15,917 bases of DNA from an uncultured euryarchaeote (GTDB lineage Archaea; Thermoplasmatota; Poseidoniia; Poseidoniales; Poseidoniaceae), in assembly GCA_937881505.1 (NCBI GenBank), contig CALGEM010000280.1, positions 1 through 15,917 of the forward strand, in the 5' to 3' direction. Positions 14,470 through 15,917 of this stretch are shown piece by piece; position 1 is the stretch's first letter, and the number at the start of each line of letters is the position of its first letter. Below the pieces are notes generated by a model, which searched no databases, had not been told where the DNA came from, and saw nothing but the letters and a program-made list of their open reading frames with translations. Both the position numbers and the translations under genes were made by a program.

Positions 14470-15342
14470 ATGGATTGGCTTGGATACATTTTGATGGCCG
14501 TCGGCGGTCTCGTTGCTCTTGTTGCCCTTCGGCTGTTCTACGTTTGGTACACCCGAATCCGACCGCTTCAGCCCTCCCTTGACCTCGAGTGGGCAGCCGA
14601 TTGTGAGCACCTGACCACAGCCACGGTTGAGGGCTCAAAAATCACCTTCCACATGGTTCGTGACTTTACTTGGCGCACCACCCGAGACCGCGATGAAAAC
14701 TGGGTGGAGAACGTCGAGGTTGATGCTGATGATTTGAAGCATGTTTGGTTCATGGTGGACCATTTCCACTCGCTGAAAGGTCTCGCTCATACCTACTTGA
14801 CCTTCGAGTTTGGCGACGGGACATGTCTTTCGTTTTCCTTTGAAACACGCCGTGAGAAAAACGAGCGTTACCATCCGTGGGATGGGATGTGGCGCGCCTA
14901 CGAACTCTACCTCCTGGTTGGGTTTGAGCGGGACGTGACTGGGTTGCGAACGCACGGACGAGGCAACAAGGATTACATGTTCCGAGCCATAACACCGCCA
15001 GGCAAAGACAAGGAGTTGCTCTTTGGAATGATCAAGAAACTCAACGATTTGGCCGTCAATCCGGAATGGTATCACTCGTTGTTGACCACTTGCAACACCT
15101 CGATTGTGCAAATCGTCAACAAAGTCACACCCGGACGGATTCCTTTCCTGTGGCGTAACTTCCTACCAGGCTACACGCCAAAAGCCGCCTTCCGCCTCAA
15201 ACTCATCGAGGATTGGGGAGGTTTTGAGACCACCTTGGAGAAGGCCAGAATCGACCGTCGTGCCCAAGAATGGGACGGCAAGGAAGACTATTCGGCGATG
15301 CTCAGGTCGTTTCTTCCGCCTTCGACGAAGGACGACGCATGA
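14470..15342 (+). CDS. Membrane-anchored DUF4105 (Lnb N-terminal domain-like) protein
   Basis: This 290-residue protein has an N-terminal transmembrane helix (about 3-27) followed by a soluble domain resembling DUF4105, which I associate with the N-terminal part of the bacterial lipoprotein transacylase Lnb. Matching stretches are DFTWRTTRDRDENW (65-78), LAHTYLTFEFGDGTCLSFSF with H107, RREKNERYHPWDGM, and LLTTCNTSIVQIVN with C208, which corresponds to the NCTTNI motif of the family. H107 and C208 could form a His-Cys pair in a permuted NlpC/P60-like fold; this is inference. The ATG directly follows the stop of the previous gene (TAGATG) with AGGTG upstream, so it is third in the envelope operon. 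Substrate is unknown; processing of a lipid-modified or cell-wall partner is one possibility. Its 3' end overlaps the convergent thiamine pyrophosphokinase gene by 41 bases. Confidence 0.75.
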   Translation: MDWLGYILMAVGGLVALVALRLFYVWYTRIRPLQPSLDLEWAADCEHLTTATVEGSKITFHMVRDFTWRTTRDRDENWVENVEVDADDLKHVWFMVDHFHSLKGLAHTYLTFEFGDGTCLSFSFETRREKNERYHPWDGMWRAYELYLLVGFERDVTGLRTHGRGNKDYMFRAITPPGKDKELLFGMIKKLNDLAVNPEWYHSLLTTCNTSIVQIVNKVTPGRIPFLWRNFLPGYTPKAAFRLKLIEDWGGFETTLEKARIDRRAQEWDGKEDYSAMLRSFLPPSTKDDA

Positions 15343-15917
15343 GGAGCATGAGCCGACCCTGCGTGTAATACACCTGCAGGGTTGAGGATGTTGCGACGTT
15401 GTGTAAGCCTCTGGAACCCATGCTGAGCGTTTCGTTTTCCAAGCCGTATTTGGCGCCTGAAAGGGTGATTCCTCCGGCGGTGGGCACGGTGAACAACGAG
15501 AACTTTTGTCCCGCTTCAATTTCTATAGAATGGTGTTTTCCGGTAAGAAGAAAGTGGTAAACATGCTCCTCGCCCACGCATTGGATGTCAAGCCTCGTGG
15601 CTGCGCAACTCAGGAGATTTGCCCACTCATGTTCACGGTCGCCTCCCGTCGCACCGATGACGATGCACGATGAATGGCCTCGGTCTTCTGCCAGTGCCAA
15701 GGCTTTGGTCAAATCATGGGAGTCTTGCTCCTTCCGTTCAAGGACTTCGCCCCCGAGGCTGACGAATCGTTCGAGTACATCCCCGCCTACGCTGTCCATG
15801 TCACCGATCACGGCATCGGGCACGATGCCGCTTTCCAGGCATGTGGCAAGGGCTCCGTCGCAGGCAAGGACGTTCGGTCCTTGGGCGAGGTGATCTTGAA
15901 TCACCTCCATGCTGCAC
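15302..15917 (-). CDS. Thiamine pyrophosphokinase (probably cut at the window edge)
   Basis: The protein transfers diphosphate from ATP to thiamine to make the coenzyme thiamine diphosphate. Family motifs are in order, numbered from the ATG at 15910: LACDGA (15-20), VIGDMDS (34-40), QDSHDLTKAL (62-71), GATGGDREHEWANL (86-99). The C-terminal beta domain has GGITLSGAKYGLENETL and GSRGLHN. The visible ATG leaves only about 15 residues before ACDGA, where relatives have some 25-30, and the frame stays open to the window edge, so the true start is probably outside. A pterin pyrophosphokinase of MptE type is less likely because the C-terminal thiamine-binding domain is clear. It converges on the DUF4105 gene and overlaps it by 41 bases. 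Many archaea instead reach the cofactor through ThiL, so this implies thiamine salvage. Confidence 0.87.
   Translation of the reverse strand, partial: CSMEVIQDHLAQGPNVLACDGALATCLESGIVPDAVIGDMDSVGGDVLERFVSLGGEVLERKEQDSHDLTKALALAEDRGHSSCIVIGATGGDREHEWANLLSCAATRLDIQCVGEEHVYHFLLTGKHHSIEIEAGQKFSLFTVPTAGGITLSGAKYGLENETLSMGSRGLHNVATSSTLQVYYTQGRLMLLMRRPSSKAEETT

Overview
The window looks like a densely coded piece of a marine planktonic euryarchaeon, most likely Marine Group II (Candidatus Poseidoniia, Thermoplasmatota). This assignment is inferred from gene content and signals, not from a marker gene. The evidence is archaeal TATA-like boxes about 28-30 nt before start codons that lack a ribosome binding site, T-rich termination signals, a TrmB-family regulator, a large surface protein built of aspartate-rich calcium repeats, and light-related genes (class II photolyase, carotenoid genes) next to bacterial-looking metabolic genes. 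No rRNA, tRNA, CRISPR array or insertion sequence was seen. No stretch over 300 bases lacks a gene; the largest gap is the 95-base divergent promoter region at 7051-7145.

Layout. (a) 2-619 (+) is the C-terminal part of a sialidase-fold BNR/Asp-box protein cut by the window edge. (b) 626-3241 (-) is a crtI-crtB operon for carotenoid synthesis, with its own TATA box. (c) 3311-7050 (-) is a four-gene operon read ribA, bcp-like peroxiredoxin, trmB-like regulator, ubiB-like kinase, ending in two T6 tracts. (d) Divergent from ribA, 7146-10600 (+) carries a Nudix hydrolase, a class II photolyase and a SRPBCC-SDR (TIGR01777-type) fusion. (e) 10656-15342 (+) is a three-gene envelope operon: an 838-residue surface protein with thrombospondin-type-3-like repeats, an Ig-like type I membrane protein with a tryptophan-rich tail, and a membrane-anchored DUF4105 protein. 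(f) 15302-15917 (-) is a thiamine pyrophosphokinase, convergent with and overlapping the DUF4105 gene and probably cut at its N-terminus.

How the genes may work together. Blocks b-d read as a light and oxidative-stress neighbourhood. Carotenoids quench reactive oxygen, RibA begins flavin synthesis, CrtI and photolyase are flavin enzymes, the peroxiredoxin removes peroxides, and the UbiB-like kinase belongs to a family tied to isoprenoid lipids. The regulator has a C-terminal half resembling a V4R small-molecule sensor and may report redox or ligand state. This functional link is inference from adjacency.

Expression signals are consistent across the window. Promoter-proximal genes (crtI, ribA, Nudix, the surface protein) appear leaderless. 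Operon-internal genes carry GAGG or GGTGA(T)-type Shine-Dalgarno sequences, often overlapping the preceding stop codon. These signals were used to choose starts.
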